A stretch of 64,000 nt of DNA from Shewanella sp. (GTDB lineage: Bacteria; Pseudomonadota; Gammaproteobacteria; Enterobacterales; Shewanellaceae): the NCBI RefSeq assembly GCF_013214165.1, contig NZ_JABSSM010000021.1:62001-126000 (forward strand), read 5' to 3'. A program made the position numbers and the translations under genes. The notes under the pieces were generated by a model. The model ran no database searches and was not told the origin of the DNA. It saw nothing but the letters and a program-made list of their open reading frames with translations. Shown here piece after piece: positions 1 through 11,154 of the stretch (its first letter is position 1; the number at the start of each line of letters is the position of its first letter).

Positions 1-197
1 CGAAAGTTTGGTAACGCTCGATAAGCTTTAATAAACGCTTCCTGAGCGACATCGGCGACGTCGGCCTGATTTCGTACATAACGTGAAATCAGGTTCATTA
101 CCTTGTTCTGATACTTGAGCACCAAGAGATTAAATGCATTTTTATCACCCTGCTGAACACGCTCAACTAGTTGTTGATCACTTATTTGTCCACTCAT
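1..197 (-). CDS. rpoE: RNA polymerase sigma-E factor (N-terminal part; runs off window)
   Basis: Reverse-strand translation MSGQISDQQLVERVQQGDKNAFNLLVLKYQNKVMNLISRYVRNQADVADVAQEAFIKAYRALPNF is typical RpoE region 2; divergent from nadB as in E. coli. Confidence 0.9.
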   Translation of the reverse strand, partial: MSGQISDQQLVERVQQGDKNAFNLLVLKYQNKVMNLISRYVRNQADVADVAQEAFIKAYRALPNF

Positions 198-397
198 TCG
201 AGCCGACTACTCCTAAATCTAAAATGCTGATTTTTCAGTCGCTCGAATCATATGCACATATGTAGACTAACGAACTTCGAAAAAGTTCTAAAAAAATAGC
301 ATCGAAATGAATTTATTTTCTGTTAACTAACAATCTATCCAAAAAAGCTCGCTTGGTTTACCATAGCTAAACCTCACAGAACATACCATGATACCTG

Positions 398-2011
398 ATG
401 AAACAAGTAGTTGAACACCAATCTGACGTTTTGGTTATCGGTAGCGGCGCTGCTGGTTTAACATTAGCACTGCATCTTGCTGAAAAGTCTAAAGTTATTT
501 TACTCTCAAAAGGTCCACTGAGTGAAGGTTCGACCTACTATGCTCAGGGCGGCATAGCGTCAGTCTTCGATAAAGATGACACCATAGAGTCCCATGTGGC
601 CGATACCTTGGTCGCGGGGGCCGGACTTTGCGATGAAGCCGTCGTTAAATTTACCGCCGAAAACGCCAAGGGCGCGATGGAGTGGTTAATCGAGTGCGGG
701 GTGGCTTTCGATAAAGAAGAAACCAGTGACGGTGATAGCGCGAATGCTCCCTATCACTTAACCCGAGAAGGCGGACACAGCCACAGACGCATACTGCATG
801 CGGCCGATGCCACGGGTAAAGAGGTCCAGGTCACGCTACAGGACAGAGCCAGATCCCATCCCAATATCCAGGTATTAGAACGTTACAACGCCATCGACCT
901 CATCACGTCCCGCAAATTAAATTTATCGGGAAACCGAGTCTTAGGGGCCTATGTTTGGAATAGGGATGTCGAGCAAGTTGAGACCGTCAAGGCTAGATTT
1001 GTCGCCCTGGCAACCGGTGGAAGTTCTAAAGTTTATCAATACACCTCCAATCCTGACATAGCTTCGGGTGACGGTATTGCCATGGCCTGGCGCTCCGGTT
1101 GTCGGGTCGCCAACATGGAGTTCAATCAATTTCACCCAACTTGTCTCTATCATGCCGATGCCAGAAATTTTCTCCTCACCGAGGCATTGCGCGGTGAGGG
1201 CGCCTATCTTAGACGCCCCGATGGCACTCGTTTCATGCCTGAATTTGACGAGCGTGCCGAGCTGGCACCCAGAGACATAGTCGCACGAGCCATAGATTTC
1301 GAGATGAAGAGGCTAGGATCGGATTGCGTGTATTTAGATATTACCCATAAGCCAGCAGAGTTTGTCATTAAGCATTTTCCGACGATCCATAAGCGTTGCT
1401 TAGAATATGGTATCGATATCACCACAGACCCTATACCTGTGGTTCCGGCCGCCCACTATACCTGTGGTGGCGTGATGACAGACCTTCACGGACAGACAGA
1501 TCTCAACGGCTTATATGCCATCGGCGAAGTCGCATATACGGGTCTGCACGGTGCCAATCGACTCGCCAGTAACTCCTTGCTCGAGTGTTTAGTCTTCGCC
1601 AGGGCCGCCGGTGAAGATATCGAAGGGCAACTGCATAAAATCCCTATGCCGGGCATATTACCTGCATGGGATGAAAGTAAGGTAGCGAACTCGGATGAGG
1701 AAGTTGTCATCGCCCACAACTGGCATGAACTGCGTCTATTCATGTGGGATTACGTCGGCATCGTTCGCTCAGACAAACGTCTGGAGAGAGCCCGCCGTCG
1801 ATGCGACATGCTACAGCAAGAGATCCAGGAATATTACAGCAACTTCAGAGTGAGTAATAATCTACTGGAACTGAGAAACCTAGTGCAGGTCGCTGAGCTT
1901 ATCATCCGCTGCGCCATGGAGAGAAAAGAGAGTATCGGCCTACATTACAACATAGATCATCCTGAATCTTCGGCTAATCCCACTCCAACCATACTTCAGC
2001 CTGATAGCTAA
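398..2011 (+). CDS. nadB: L-aspartate oxidase
   Basis: 537 aa ORF with FAD motif [15 protein letters not shown] and fumarate reductase/NadB motifs ([24 protein letters not shown]). Confidence 0.95.
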   Translation: MKQVVEHQSDVLVIGSGAAGLTLALHLAEKSKVILLSKGPLSEGSTYYAQGGIASVFDKDDTIESHVADTLVAGAGLCDEAVVKFTAENAKGAMEWLIECGVAFDKEETSDGDSANAPYHLTREGGHSHRRILHAADATGKEVQVTLQDRARSHPNIQVLERYNAIDLITSRKLNLSGNRVLGAYVWNRDVEQVETVKARFVALATGGSSKVYQYTSNPDIASGDGIAMAWRSGCRVANMEFNQFHPTCLYHADARNFLLTEALRGEGAYLRRPDGTRFMPEFDERAELAPRDIVARAIDFEMKRLGSDCVYLDITHKPAEFVIKHFPTIHKRCLEYGIDITTDPIPVVPAAHYTCGGVMTDLHGQTDLNGLYAIGEVAYTGLHGANRLASNSLLECLVFARAAGEDIEGQLHKIPMPGILPAWDESKVANSDEEVVIAHNWHELRLFMWDYVGIVRSDKRLERARRRCDMLQQEIQEYYSNFRVSNNLLELRNLVQVAELIIRCAMERKESIGLHYNIDHPESSANPTPTILQPDS

Positions 2012-2018
2012 TGTAGAT

Positions 2019-2477
2019 CTAATTAGCGAGGAGCAGACGACACAGGTGCCGATAACTTGTGTCGTCTAGCATGTCCGCCCAAACGATCACTAAACGCCTG
2101 TGCCCAACACTCATATCTTGGGTGTGGACATAGAAAAAAACCACTAATGGTGTGACGATGGGATTCATGACTAGGGTGAACTTTTCCATACTGGTTTCAT
2201 CCACAGACGCGAGTCGACGCTTGACACCCCAAGCTATCTGGCCTTCGCCGTCACGACCCAAGCTGAATCGACAGTGCCAATATGATAATTGCCAAAACTG
2301 ATAAGAGAAAAATACGAGCGTTACGCCGGCTGCGCAGTATTTAATCATCAGGTAGATAAGATTATCTAAGCGAGGCCAGGCGAGAAATGAGCATAAGCAA
2401 ACACTCGCCAGGACGACCAGCGCGAGACGCTGGTCGAAGGATGAAGTCAGTCTGAAACTATGGCGCTGGTCTGCCAC
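2019..2477 (-). CDS. YgfX-family membrane protein, SdhE partner; start probably GTG near 2477 rather than 2645
   Basis: Hydrophobic ORF directly downstream of SdhE-like ORF; the ORF-track start would overlap sdhE extensively. Confidence 0.65.
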   Translation of the reverse strand: MADQRHSFRLTSSFDQRLALVVLASVCLCSFLAWPRLDNLIYLMIKYCAAGVTLVFFSYQFWQLSYWHCRFSLGRDGEGQIAWGVKRRLASVDETSMEKFTLVMNPIVTPLVVFFYVHTQDMSVGHRRLVIVWADMLDDTSYRHLCRLLLAN

Positions 2478-2709
2478 GGACAAGTACGACCATAGCGGCC
2501 AACTCAGGATCGGGACACTGTTCATGACCCATAAACCAGGCAAATAATTCAGGATCTTCGCCTTCGAGAAGTCGGACAAAAATCCCTTTGTTTTTAACCG
2601 ATAACAGCTCGTAATGATTGTCGACGAAAGGTTGGAAAATAACATCCAATTCCAGCATACCTCGTCGGCATGCCCATCTTACTCTCGATATTTTCATTGG
2701 TTCAGACAC
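2458..2709 (-). CDS. sdhE: FAD assembly factor SdhE / YgfY
   Basis: 83 aa with RRGMLELD motif and FxxLLEGEDPELFAWFMG; classic YgfY family. Confidence 0.92.
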   Translation of the reverse strand: MSEPMKISRVRWACRRGMLELDVIFQPFVDNHYELLSVKNKGIFVRLLEGEDPELFAWFMGHEQCPDPELAAMVVLVRGRPAP

Positions 2710-2876
2710 GCAGCTTGCTCCTAGATCTCGTTATGGGGCTAGTGTAACCTTAGTTGTGGCTTGAGTCGATGAAATCACCCCGACCACGCGGATTTTAACA
2801 GTTCAACTTGGGCATTGAGCCTCATGAGGCTGCCACACAAAGCAGCTAAAACGGTTAGTCACAGTCCAACCTCAGG

Positions 2877-3788
2877 CTATAGCAAGCGCTGAACCTGAGC
2901 ATCCCGGCCTGCAAACAGCTCGGTGAAATCCGTTTCTAACAGGCGTTTCACCGCCGGATGTTGGATCATGCGCTCGGCAAACATCACATGATAGACCTCT
3001 TTGATATCTGTAGTTTCACCTAACAGATGCATATCATGGGACAAGATATCTTGTTTGTAGATAGAGGGAGCCACGAAGATCCCCTGCTTGAAATAGCCGA
3101 AGGCCTTCATCATGGCCGCATCATCGAACTCGCCGAGTATAGTGACATTTAAACCATTTTCATCGAACCAGTGGTGCAGCTGTTGGCCGAGGGACGTTCG
3201 CTTCCCAGGAATGAGTAACTTACCTTGCTCTAAACACTCGGGAAACGGCTTGTCGTACTTCTCGGCGGAGAAGAAGGCTATGCCACACTCACCTAACTTC
3301 TTAGATAAGATCTCAGGATATTTAAGCGACTCTCCTGCACAATCAGATAAAATCATATCCAGCTTATGCTCTCTTAAGCGTGTCATCAGGCTTTCGTGTG
3401 TCGCCTCGAAGCAGGCCAGATGCATGGAGCCATCGCTGGGTACAACAGAGAGTAACACTCTACTCGCCAAGGCTTTAGACAAGGCATCAGCAATGCCTAC
3501 CTCGAACAGAATATTCTCATCTTTTTGATAGTTGAGCAGATCCAGCATCTCATAGCTGAGGCTAAACATCTTATCGGCATAGCGAAATACCAGTTCTCCC
3601 AGCTCGGTAGGCTCGAGGGAGCGACCCACTCGCTTGAATAGGCTGCCCTTAAAACGTGTTTCCAGCACCCTTATCTGCCCCGTCACCGTTTGCGGCGCGA
3701 GACACAAGGCCTCGGCAGCTTTCGCTACCGAGCCCTTTTTATGTACCATCCAAAAATAATAGAGGTGGTTATAGTTCAGATGTGACAT
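2877..3788 (-). CDS. nhaR: LysR-type transcriptional activator NhaR
   Basis: N-terminal HTH MSHLNYNHLYYFWMVHKKGSVAKAAEALCLAPQTVTGQIRVLE; same strand downstream of nhaA. Confidence 0.9.
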   Translation of the reverse strand: MSHLNYNHLYYFWMVHKKGSVAKAAEALCLAPQTVTGQIRVLETRFKGSLFKRVGRSLEPTELGELVFRYADKMFSLSYEMLDLLNYQKDENILFEVGIADALSKALASRVLLSVVPSDGSMHLACFEATHESLMTRLREHKLDMILSDCAGESLKYPEILSKKLGECGIAFFSAEKYDKPFPECLEQGKLLIPGKRTSLGQQLHHWFDENGLNVTILGEFDDAAMMKAFGYFKQGIFVAPSIYKQDILSHDMHLLGETTDIKEVYHVMFAERMIQHPAVKRLLETDFTELFAGRDAQVQRLL

Positions 3789-3840
3789 ACATTTTTTAAC
3801 CCGAAGTCGGACCCGTTATTAGTGATGATGGTGAATATTC

Positions 3841-4224
3841 TCACTCGAGTCTCTGACAATCCATCAGACTATGCATCACAGTATTGAGTGACTCGATATT
3901 CTGAATCATTCCGGCTGAAAAGGCATCTGCTAGCCCAGTGACTAACACATGCCTATCCGGAATACGGCTCTCACAATAGGTACGGTTAGCCTCTTGAAAG
4001 CGTTTGCCGCTTCGGTATTTAAGTGCCCTGGACTCGTAGCTATCAGTTTCAAGACGCGCGCCACTCGCATTGGGCTTATACATCATGGCGCCATCGACGA
4101 CGCCTTCGAGATAGTACTGACACACTATACTCTCGACATCTTGATTACAGGCCTGCAATTGCTCGGCTTGAGCCGTTCCTACGAAACCAAGACTGAGTAC
4201 AGATGCTAGAAAGATGATTCTCAT
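3841..4224 (-). CDS. Small secreted protein of unknown function (possibly Rap1a/Tai-like fold)
   Basis: 127 aa with signal peptide MRIIFLASVLSLGFVGTAQA, several Cys, CQYYLEGVVDGAMM motif; between nhaA and nhaR on the same strand. Confidence 0.6.
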   Translation of the reverse strand: MRIIFLASVLSLGFVGTAQAEQLQACNQDVESIVCQYYLEGVVDGAMMYKPNASGARLETDSYESRALKYRSGKRFQEANRTYCESRIPDRHVLVTGLADAFSAGMIQNIESLNTVMHSLMDCQRLE

Positions 4225-4252
4225 AATGTATTCTCCTTAACCAAATATCTTG

Positions 4253-5446
4253 TTATTGAGCGTTCTTCGCTGGTGTTTTGGGTAACACTTTATCTAACCA
4301 GAAATAACCGATAACAGCAGACAGCAGAGATCCGACTAAGATGCCCAGTCTGGCAAAATCACCATGGACGGCCCCCTCTCCCACAAACGCCAGAGATGAG
4401 ATAAACATAGACATGGTAAAACCGATACCACACATCACGGCAACTGGGGCAATATGTCTCCAGCCCATGCCTTCAGGAAGCACGGCCCATCTAAGTTTTA
4501 CCGCAATATAACTGAAGAACAGCACACCCAATGGCTTACCCACCAGCAAACCTAAGGCGATACCTACAGGCACAGGTGAGAATAGGTCGCCAAAGCTCAT
4601 ACCAGCGAGACTGACACCCGCATTAGCGAAGGCAAAAATAGGCAAGATGATGAAGGTGCTCCAGGGGTGCAGGCTATGCTCCAGACTCTCGGATGGAGAG
4701 CTGCCATCTTTCGCCCTCAATGGGATACAAAAAGCGATGATCACACCGGCCAATGTGGCATGCACACCTGATTTTAATACGGCTATCCATAGGATTATAC
4801 CCAGTACGCCATATGGACCTAAGGCTGTCACCCCTCGCCTGTTTAAACCGATTAAACCTAATATGGCGACAGCGGCAACCACCAGACTCACCATAGACAA
4901 GTCTGTGCTATAGAAGATTGCAATGATCACCACAACACCCAGATCGTCGATAATCGCGAGCGCGAGTAAGAAGACTTTCAACGCCACCGGCACTCTACTG
5001 CCTAATAGCGCCATGATCCCCAGTGCAAACGCGATATCTGTCGCCGCAGGTATCGCCCAACCAACTTGAGTGAGAGGGTCGCCATAGTTAAACAGCAGAT
5101 AAACGCCGGCCGGAAAGGCCATGCCGCCAATAGCGGCGAAGGTAGGCAAAGATGCCTGTGCCCTGCTCGAGAGCGCTCCTTCGAGCAGCTCTCGTTTGAC
5201 TTCTAAGCCAATCAACATGAAGAAGATCGCCATCAAGCCGTCGTTGATCCAATGAATCAGCGTCTTGTCAATATCCAGGCTACCGACTCTGATCTGCATC
5301 TCGGTATCTAAAAAGCCTTGATATAAACCTGACAGAGGCGAGTTTGCCATTACCATGGCCAGCACAACCGCTACCATGAGCAGGATCCCACCCGCCGATT
5401 CTTGGCTTAAAAAATTCTTTATCGCCTTTTCCATAATTCGCTCCAA
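4253..5446 (-). CDS. nhaA: Na+/H+ antiporter NhaA
   Basis: 397 aa; [21 protein letters not shown] and [19 protein letters not shown] are NhaA signatures. Confidence 0.95.
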   Translation of the reverse strand: MERIMEKAIKNFLSQESAGGILLMVAVVLAMVMANSPLSGLYQGFLDTEMQIRVGSLDIDKTLIHWINDGLMAIFFMLIGLEVKRELLEGALSSRAQASLPTFAAIGGMAFPAGVYLLFNYGDPLTQVGWAIPAATDIAFALGIMALLGSRVPVALKVFLLALAIIDDLGVVVIIAIFYSTDLSMVSLVVAAVAILGLIGLNRRGVTALGPYGVLGIILWIAVLKSGVHATLAGVIIAFCIPLRAKDGSSPSESLEHSLHPWSTFIILPIFAFANAGVSLAGMSFGDLFSPVPVGIALGLLVGKPLGVLFFSYIAVKLRWAVLPEGMGWRHIAPVAVMCGIGFTMSMFISSLAFVGEGAVHGDFARLGILVGSLLSAVIGYFWLDKVLPKTPAKNAQ

Positions 5447-5757
5447 TAAAACTTAATGACTTGAGTGTAGCCGAATACATTTATATTGAATATTCGCTTC
5501 CATCTGCTGTATACATCGGAAATACCGCGCTATTTATTGTAACCAGTGAATGACTAGTTATCAACTGCTCGATTAACCAGCGCTAATAAATAAACAAGAG
5601 AAACAAGTTAGTGACGCTAATGACATAGGTATCAGCGCGACAGGTTGATGATAATTTATGCAGGTAAAACGTATAACGAGTCTAGAAATGGGAATAAATC
5701 TACACTCGTTAACTCTGATAATTCAGTGAATTAAACCAAATTTATCCCTGCGGTCTA

Positions 5758-6609
5758 TTACACTGAAAAAGGATATTTGATGGCATCATGGTGTTGATAA
5801 TTTGATACTTCAAAGTCATCCAAGGTCACCCAGGTCTCAAGATCTTCGAGGGATTTGATATCTGGATTGATAGACAAGGAAGCTGCCCCGAAGGGCTCTC
5901 GTTGCAACTGAACATCGCGCATCAGCTCCAATTGATCTTCATAAATGTGAGCATTAACGATTTTATGGTAAGCCTGTCCCGGTTTTTTACCGGTAATTTG
6001 CGCAATTAATGCCAAAAGAGTGAACACCTGAACCTGATTAAAATTCAATCCCAGAGGCACATCACAAGAGCGCTGAAAACTATTGAGGTATAATGTGTCC
6101 CCTAACAGAGAGAAATTATGGGTGTGCATACACGGGCGTAAACAGCCCATATGAAATTCACCCGGGTTATAGAAACTGAGGATCTCGCCACGATCGTCGA
6201 CCCCTTTCTTGAGGTTATCGACAATTTTCTTCAGCTGATCTATGCTGCCACCGTCGGGTTTACTCCATGCCCTTCCCTGCACGCCATATACACGGCCCAT
6301 GTCATCCTCTCCTTTACGATGAGGATTATTCAACCAGGCCTGATTGTCATTGGAATTAGCATCCCAGGTCTTAGCACCCAGTTTACGAAAGTCGGCAGCA
6401 TTATCGAAGCCACGAATATATCCCAGCATCTCGGCGATGGCCGCTTTCCAAAAACTTTTACGGGTGGTAATTAGCGGGAACTCATTCTTGTCTACGTTAT
6501 AGACAAGATCGGCATTGATGACAGTGAGACACCTCTTACCGGTACGTTCATTTTCGATCCAGGTGCCTTCATCGATGATTCGATTACAGAGTTCTAAATA
6601 TTGTTTCAT
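5758..6609 (-). CDS. thyA: Thymidylate synthase
   Basis: 283 aa; [25 protein letters not shown] and [10 protein letters not shown] motifs. Confidence 0.95.
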   Translation of the reverse strand: MKQYLELCNRIIDEGTWIENERTGKRCLTVINADLVYNVDKNEFPLITTRKSFWKAAIAEMLGYIRGFDNAADFRKLGAKTWDANSNDNQAWLNNPHRKGEDDMGRVYGVQGRAWSKPDGGSIDQLKKIVDNLKKGVDDRGEILSFYNPGEFHMGCLRPCMHTHNFSLLGDTLYLNSFQRSCDVPLGLNFNQVQVFTLLALIAQITGKKPGQAYHKIVNAHIYEDQLELMRDVQLQREPFGAASLSINPDIKSLEDLETWVTLDDFEVSNYQHHDAIKYPFSV

Positions 6610-6709
6610 TGCAATTGACCTTAATCTGGCACACTAAAATTTCTATTATCTGTGCTAAGCACATAAATAACACTATTCACTATTGCGGTGATCCCTAGAT
6701 GATATCGAC

Positions 6710-7513
6710 TCAAGCCATAGCCAGCTTAATTCCCACCACGATGAGCAGGAGCGCAAATATCCGCTTCAATACTTTAGTCGGCCAGATGCTCGCTGCCTTC
6801 ACGCCCAAGGGGGCACTCAAGACTGATGTCATCACGATACCTAGCAGGGCCGGCAAATACACATAACCTAAGGTCCACTCCGGTAACCCCGATACGTTCC
6901 AGCCTGAAAGCACATAACTGACACTGCCAAATAGCGCGATAAACACTCCCGATGCGGAGGAGAAACCTATGGCATTTCTCATCTGTAATCCACACCAACT
7001 CAGGAAGGGAATAAGTAAAACCCCACCGCCAATCCCCATTAATGCCGCGATAATAGCAATCACCGCCGATGCCGCAAATAATATCGGCATCGAAGGCATC
7101 TGTTTATCAACCAGGTTCACTCGATAGGGAAACATCATCTTAGCCGCCATGCAGATCACAAACACGGCGAAGCTCGTCTGCAGCAATGCGGCGCTAAGGA
7201 AACTTGAAATAAAGCCGGCGCTTAAGGAGCCCAAAATGAGTCCTGGCAACACAGATTTAAGCAGAGGCCAGGGAATATTACCTAGCTTGTGATGAGCGAG
7301 AGCCGAAGACATGGAGGTTAAGATAATGGCGGCTAAGGAGGTCGCGATGGCAACATGGGGAAGAACGGCCTCATCGAAACCAACCGATGGCAACAGATAC
7401 AAGAGTACAGGGACGGCGACTATGCCACCACCTATGCCTAATAACCCTGCCATGAAACCGATCAAACCACCGAGAAGCAGACAGCTTAAGAAGAGTGAGA
7501 ATAGACTATCCAT
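6710..7513 (-). CDS. TauE/SafE family permease
   Basis: 267 aa hydrophobic protein with duplicated GxxxGxLGIGGGxxxVP-type motifs. Confidence 0.85.
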   Translation of the reverse strand: MDSLFSLFLSCLLLGGLIGFMAGLLGIGGGIVAVPVLLYLLPSVGFDEAVLPHVAIATSLAAIILTSMSSALAHHKLGNIPWPLLKSVLPGLILGSLSAGFISSFLSAALLQTSFAVFVICMAAKMMFPYRVNLVDKQMPSMPILFAASAVIAIIAALMGIGGGVLLIPFLSWCGLQMRNAIGFSSASGVFIALFGSVSYVLSGWNVSGLPEWTLGYVYLPALLGIVMTSVLSAPLGVKAASIWPTKVLKRIFALLLIVVGIKLAMA

Positions 7514-7631
7514 TAGTATTGAATAGACTCAGGCCACATAAAATATTGTTTGTGTTCGACAGACTGATCATATTATCCGGGATAAAATCTATATTGAAAA
7601 TATGCGCCCTAGTTTAACCCAAAAACTGAGA

Positions 7632-9857
7632 TTAGTTAACAATGGCACCGAGCTCTCTGGACTCGAAGTACTCCCTCACCAACTCCCTCACTTCCTGACC
7701 ACTGCTCAGCGTCAAAGCCATCTCGAGTAACTCGCTTAGATCCGAATGGGACACACGGCGCAGCAGGTAATTAATCCGAGCCAGACTGCCCTGATTCATA
7801 CTCAGTTGATCATAACCCATAGCCACCAGCAATATCACTCCAATAGGTTCACCCGCCAACTCACCACAGACACTCACGGGAAGGTGATACTGCCAACAAT
7901 CGAATCTGACGCGCTTCAAGGCCCTGAGGATCCCCGGGTGATAACAATCATAGAGTGTACTGACCCTAGGATTATTTCTATCTACTGCCAACATATATTG
8001 AGTCAGGTCGTTAGAGCCTACAGAGACAAAGTCGACCCGTTTAGCCACTTCCGCCAGCTGATATAATAAGGCAGGAACTTCAATCATGATGCCGAGTTTA
8101 GGTCTGACAATATCTTTGCCCAGATCACTTTTCAACTCGAAGTACGCCTGCTCCAGATAGGTGATAGCCTGGTCTATTTCATTTAAATTACTGACCATGG
8201 GCAGGAGAATATGTAACTGGTCACTCTCGGCTCCCGCTTGGATCATGGCTCTGAGTTGTACTAAGAAAAGCTCGGGATGATCCAAAGATAATCTTATTCC
8301 GCGCCAGCCTAAGAATGGATTTTCCTCGTTGATAGGAAAATAGGATAACGGCTTATCTCCACCAACATCGAGTGTTCTCATCACCACAGGCTTACCCCGT
8401 GCGATTTCAAGCACCTCACGATATACTTTCACCTGCTCGGATTCACTGGGAAACCTTTGATGCAACATAAACGGAATTTCGGTTCTGTATAAACCGACGC
8501 CGTCGGATCCTTCTGCAATCTCAGACTCTAGACTGCTCAGTAGACCCGCGTTTAGATAGAGATGTATTCGTTTGCCATCTAAGGTTTCAGCAGGTAGCTT
8601 TAATTCTTGTGCATATCTGTTCTGTAAGGCTTTTTCAGCCGAGATCAGATTTCTGTATTCGGCGATAAGTGCCGGGGCCGGTGAAACCAGTAGTTGTCCC
8701 CGATTTGCATTGATGATCAATAACTTCTTATCGATACCTGCGGTGAGTACCCCTTCAACGCCTATGATGGCAGGGACCCCTAATGCACGAGCTAAAATCG
8801 CGGCATGGGAATTAACCCCGCCCTGCTCTGTCACTATGCCGACCAGCTTATGACGCGGAAACTCGGCTAACATGGTCGCATCGGCTTCTTTGGTGACTAA
8901 GATCACCGGCACATCGGGTTCGAAACCCATTCTTTCCGGTTCAATGAGCAGACGTAATACCCGCAGACCCAGATCACGAATATCTCCGGCTCGCTCTTTT
9001 AAGTAGAGATCTTTCATCTGGGTAAACTCTTCTATATAACGCAAAGAGACCCGACTCACAGCCGAAACGGCGCTCCAGCCCTCGCCTACCTCCTTGATAT
9101 ATTCGCCACCGAGACTGGCGTTATCGAGCAGTGACTGCAGGGCTGAAAATATTGAGACAACTTCATGGTCTTCTTCTAGCTCGAAGCGTTGAGACAAGGA
9201 TGAAATCATGTCTTTACACGCCTCTATAGCAATGTTCAAACGACACACCTCAGCCTTGCTGTCGGTCACTTTTACGTCCGCTTGGGCTAACTCTATCTGA
9301 CCGCCTATGACCAAAGCATGTGCTATGGCAATGCCGTTTGCCGCAGAAGTGCCAGTAAAGTGCAATAGATCCGGTGCTTCGGCTTTCTTGCGCAGGTTTC
9401 TTATCGCCATAGCGAGTTGAGCCGCCAGAGTCATTAAGAACGCTTCCTCCCCCTCACTGAACAGACGGGTATCGGCTTGCTGAACGACCAAGACACCTAA
9501 AATTCGTTTCTGATAGATGATGGGAGCGGCGAGAAATGCCCTAAAACTTGTCTCCTCGGCTTCTTCAAACTGCTTAAATCTAGGATGTTGCTGTGCATCG
9601 GCCAGGTTAATCGGCTCTTCTCGCTCGGCAACCAGGCCCACCAAGCCTTCTGAGAGTGACATCTTTACCTTGCCTACGGCGCTGCGCAATAAGCCATCTG
9701 TAGCACTGAGCACCAGTTGCTCACCCTCTAACAGATATATAGAACAACACTGAGTTGCCATCGCGGTCTTAGTACGAAAAACGAGCATATCTAACGCTGT
9801 GTGGAGATCTTGCGCCCCAGCCACAGCTTGTGTGATATCTCTTAGCATCTTAAGCAC
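7632..9857 (-). CDS. ptsP: Phosphoenolpyruvate-protein phosphotransferase PtsP (EI-Ntr)
   Basis: N-terminal GAF plus PEP-utilising domains; GGVNSHAAILARALGVPAI, SVGSNDLTQYMLAVDRNN. Confidence 0.95.
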   Translation of the reverse strand: MLKMLRDITQAVAGAQDLHTALDMLVFRTKTAMATQCCSIYLLEGEQLVLSATDGLLRSAVGKVKMSLSEGLVGLVAEREEPINLADAQQHPRFKQFEEAEETSFRAFLAAPIIYQKRILGVLVVQQADTRLFSEGEEAFLMTLAAQLAMAIRNLRKKAEAPDLLHFTGTSAANGIAIAHALVIGGQIELAQADVKVTDSKAEVCRLNIAIEACKDMISSLSQRFELEEDHEVVSIFSALQSLLDNASLGGEYIKEVGEGWSAVSAVSRVSLRYIEEFTQMKDLYLKERAGDIRDLGLRVLRLLIEPERMGFEPDVPVILVTKEADATMLAEFPRHKLVGIVTEQGGVNSHAAILARALGVPAIIGVEGVLTAGIDKKLLIINANRGQLLVSPAPALIAEYRNLISAEKALQNRYAQELKLPAETLDGKRIHLYLNAGLLSSLESEIAEGSDGVGLYRTEIPFMLHQRFPSESEQVKVYREVLEIARGKPVVMRTLDVGGDKPLSYFPINEENPFLGWRGIRLSLDHPELFLVQLRAMIQAGAESDQLHILLPMVSNLNEIDQAITYLEQAYFELKSDLGKDIVRPKLGIMIEVPALLYQLAEVAKRVDFVSVGSNDLTQYMLAVDRNNPRVSTLYDCYHPGILRALKRVRFDCWQYHLPVSVCGELAGEPIGVILLVAMGYDQLSMNQGSLARINYLLRRVSHSDLSELLEMALTLSSGQEVRELVREYFESRELGAIVN

Positions 9858-9915
9858 TTAGTCACTCCCTATTACGCCACTTAATTAGTTTCTGGCCAGG
9901 TTATTTATACAAGCG

Positions 9916-10452
9916 TTAACGCCGTCTGTTTCTTCTTTTATTGCTGTGATTGTTACTGTAATGGGATTCTCGCGATTGAAATGGCAATGCCGTCGGCGCA
10001 AATTCCTTCATCGCTTTCCTATATACATCCCGCTTAAAGGACACAACTTGCCTAACCGGGTACCAGTAACTGACCCAACGCCAGTCATCGAACTCGGGGT
10101 GACCACAAGCATTGAGATTGATTGCACTCTCACTACTTTTCAACTGAAGTAAGAACCACTTTTGTTTCTGCCCAATACAGACAGGTTTACTATCTTGCCG
10201 AATCAAACGTTTAGGTAATCTGTAACGCAACCAAGAGCGAGTCGACGTTAAAATCTGAACATGTTCAGGTTTTAACCCCACCTCTTCATAGAGCTCTCTA
10301 TACATCGCCTCTTCAGGCGTTTCACCTTCATCAACTCCCCCTTGAGGAAATTGCCAGGAATGTTGGCCAAACCTTCTGGCCCACATTACCTGCCCAAAGA
10401 GATTACAGATAATGATGCCCACATTTGCGCGAAAGCCGTCACTATCAATCAC
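9916..10452 (-). CDS. rppH: RNA pyrophosphohydrolase (Nudix)
   Basis: [17 protein letters not shown] and Nudix box [23 protein letters not shown]; upstream of ptsP. Confidence 0.95.
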   Translation of the reverse strand: MIDSDGFRANVGIIICNLFGQVMWARRFGQHSWQFPQGGVDEGETPEEAMYRELYEEVGLKPEHVQILTSTRSWLRYRLPKRLIRQDSKPVCIGQKQKWFLLQLKSSESAINLNACGHPEFDDWRWVSYWYPVRQVVSFKRDVYRKAMKEFAPTALPFQSRESHYSNNHSNKRRNRRR

Positions 10453-10593
10453 ATGGACTCCGTATTTAACAATTTCAATGTCACGATTGTTTCACAAAGC
10501 CGAGGCTGCGGCAAATGACATATACCTGATTAACTTTGGATAAAAAAGCCAAATGTTCACTTTTATCAACAGAAACCGATAACCAACCCCAAT

Positions 10594-10618
10594 GATATCC
10601 ACAAAATCTGTGGATATC
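10594..10618. promoter_or_regulatory. Inverted repeat gatatccaca-aaatc-tgtggatatc containing two near-consensus DnaA boxes
   Basis: 10-bp perfect arms; each arm differs from TTATCCACA by one base. Confidence 0.5.
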
Positions 10619-10941
10619 TCTGTTCTTAACTTATATATATGCCTTAAACAGTCAATAAAAAAGCAGGTTGCAATGTGTATTACCATTTAACCAACAGATA
10701 AAATAACGATAAATACCAATCAGTTACAGTCAAAAACAACTTACCAACCTAGTACGCACCTCATTAGAGAGCGTTTTTTAACCATAGTGGCTTTTTGAAT
10801 AACTCATAGCAACATTTTATTTGTTTATTCACAGGCTATGATAAAAGTCGGCTCATTATGATGAAAAATAGCTGTATTTATTGTTTGGCAAGCAATATTT
10901 TCCGACTTGGGTGACTAAAAAGTTGAGTTATCCAATTAATC

Positions 10942-10950
10942 TGTGGATAA
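10942..10950 (-). promoter_or_regulatory. Consensus DnaA box (TGTGGATAA) inside inverted repeat gttatcca...tggataac
   Basis: Exact match to the reverse complement of TTATCCACA. Confidence 0.5.
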
Positions 10951-11154
10951 CTATGTTGGAAAAGTAGGGGCAAGAATAATGTAATCTAAAAATTGATGAT
11001 CAAGGGCAAAAAATACAGACAAATATATCAATTTTTTTAGTGACTTAAGTAAATATCCTGCGCAATAGTTATTAACAGCCCCCAGCGGGTACACTTATTA
11101 ACCAGATCTTTAAACTAACTGGTATTATCTAATATCTTAGGTAAAATCCATTAA

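Noticed and set aside
2478-2645. N-terminal extension of the 208-aa YgfX ORF
   Set aside because: It overlaps almost all of sdhE; a start near 2477 is more plausible.
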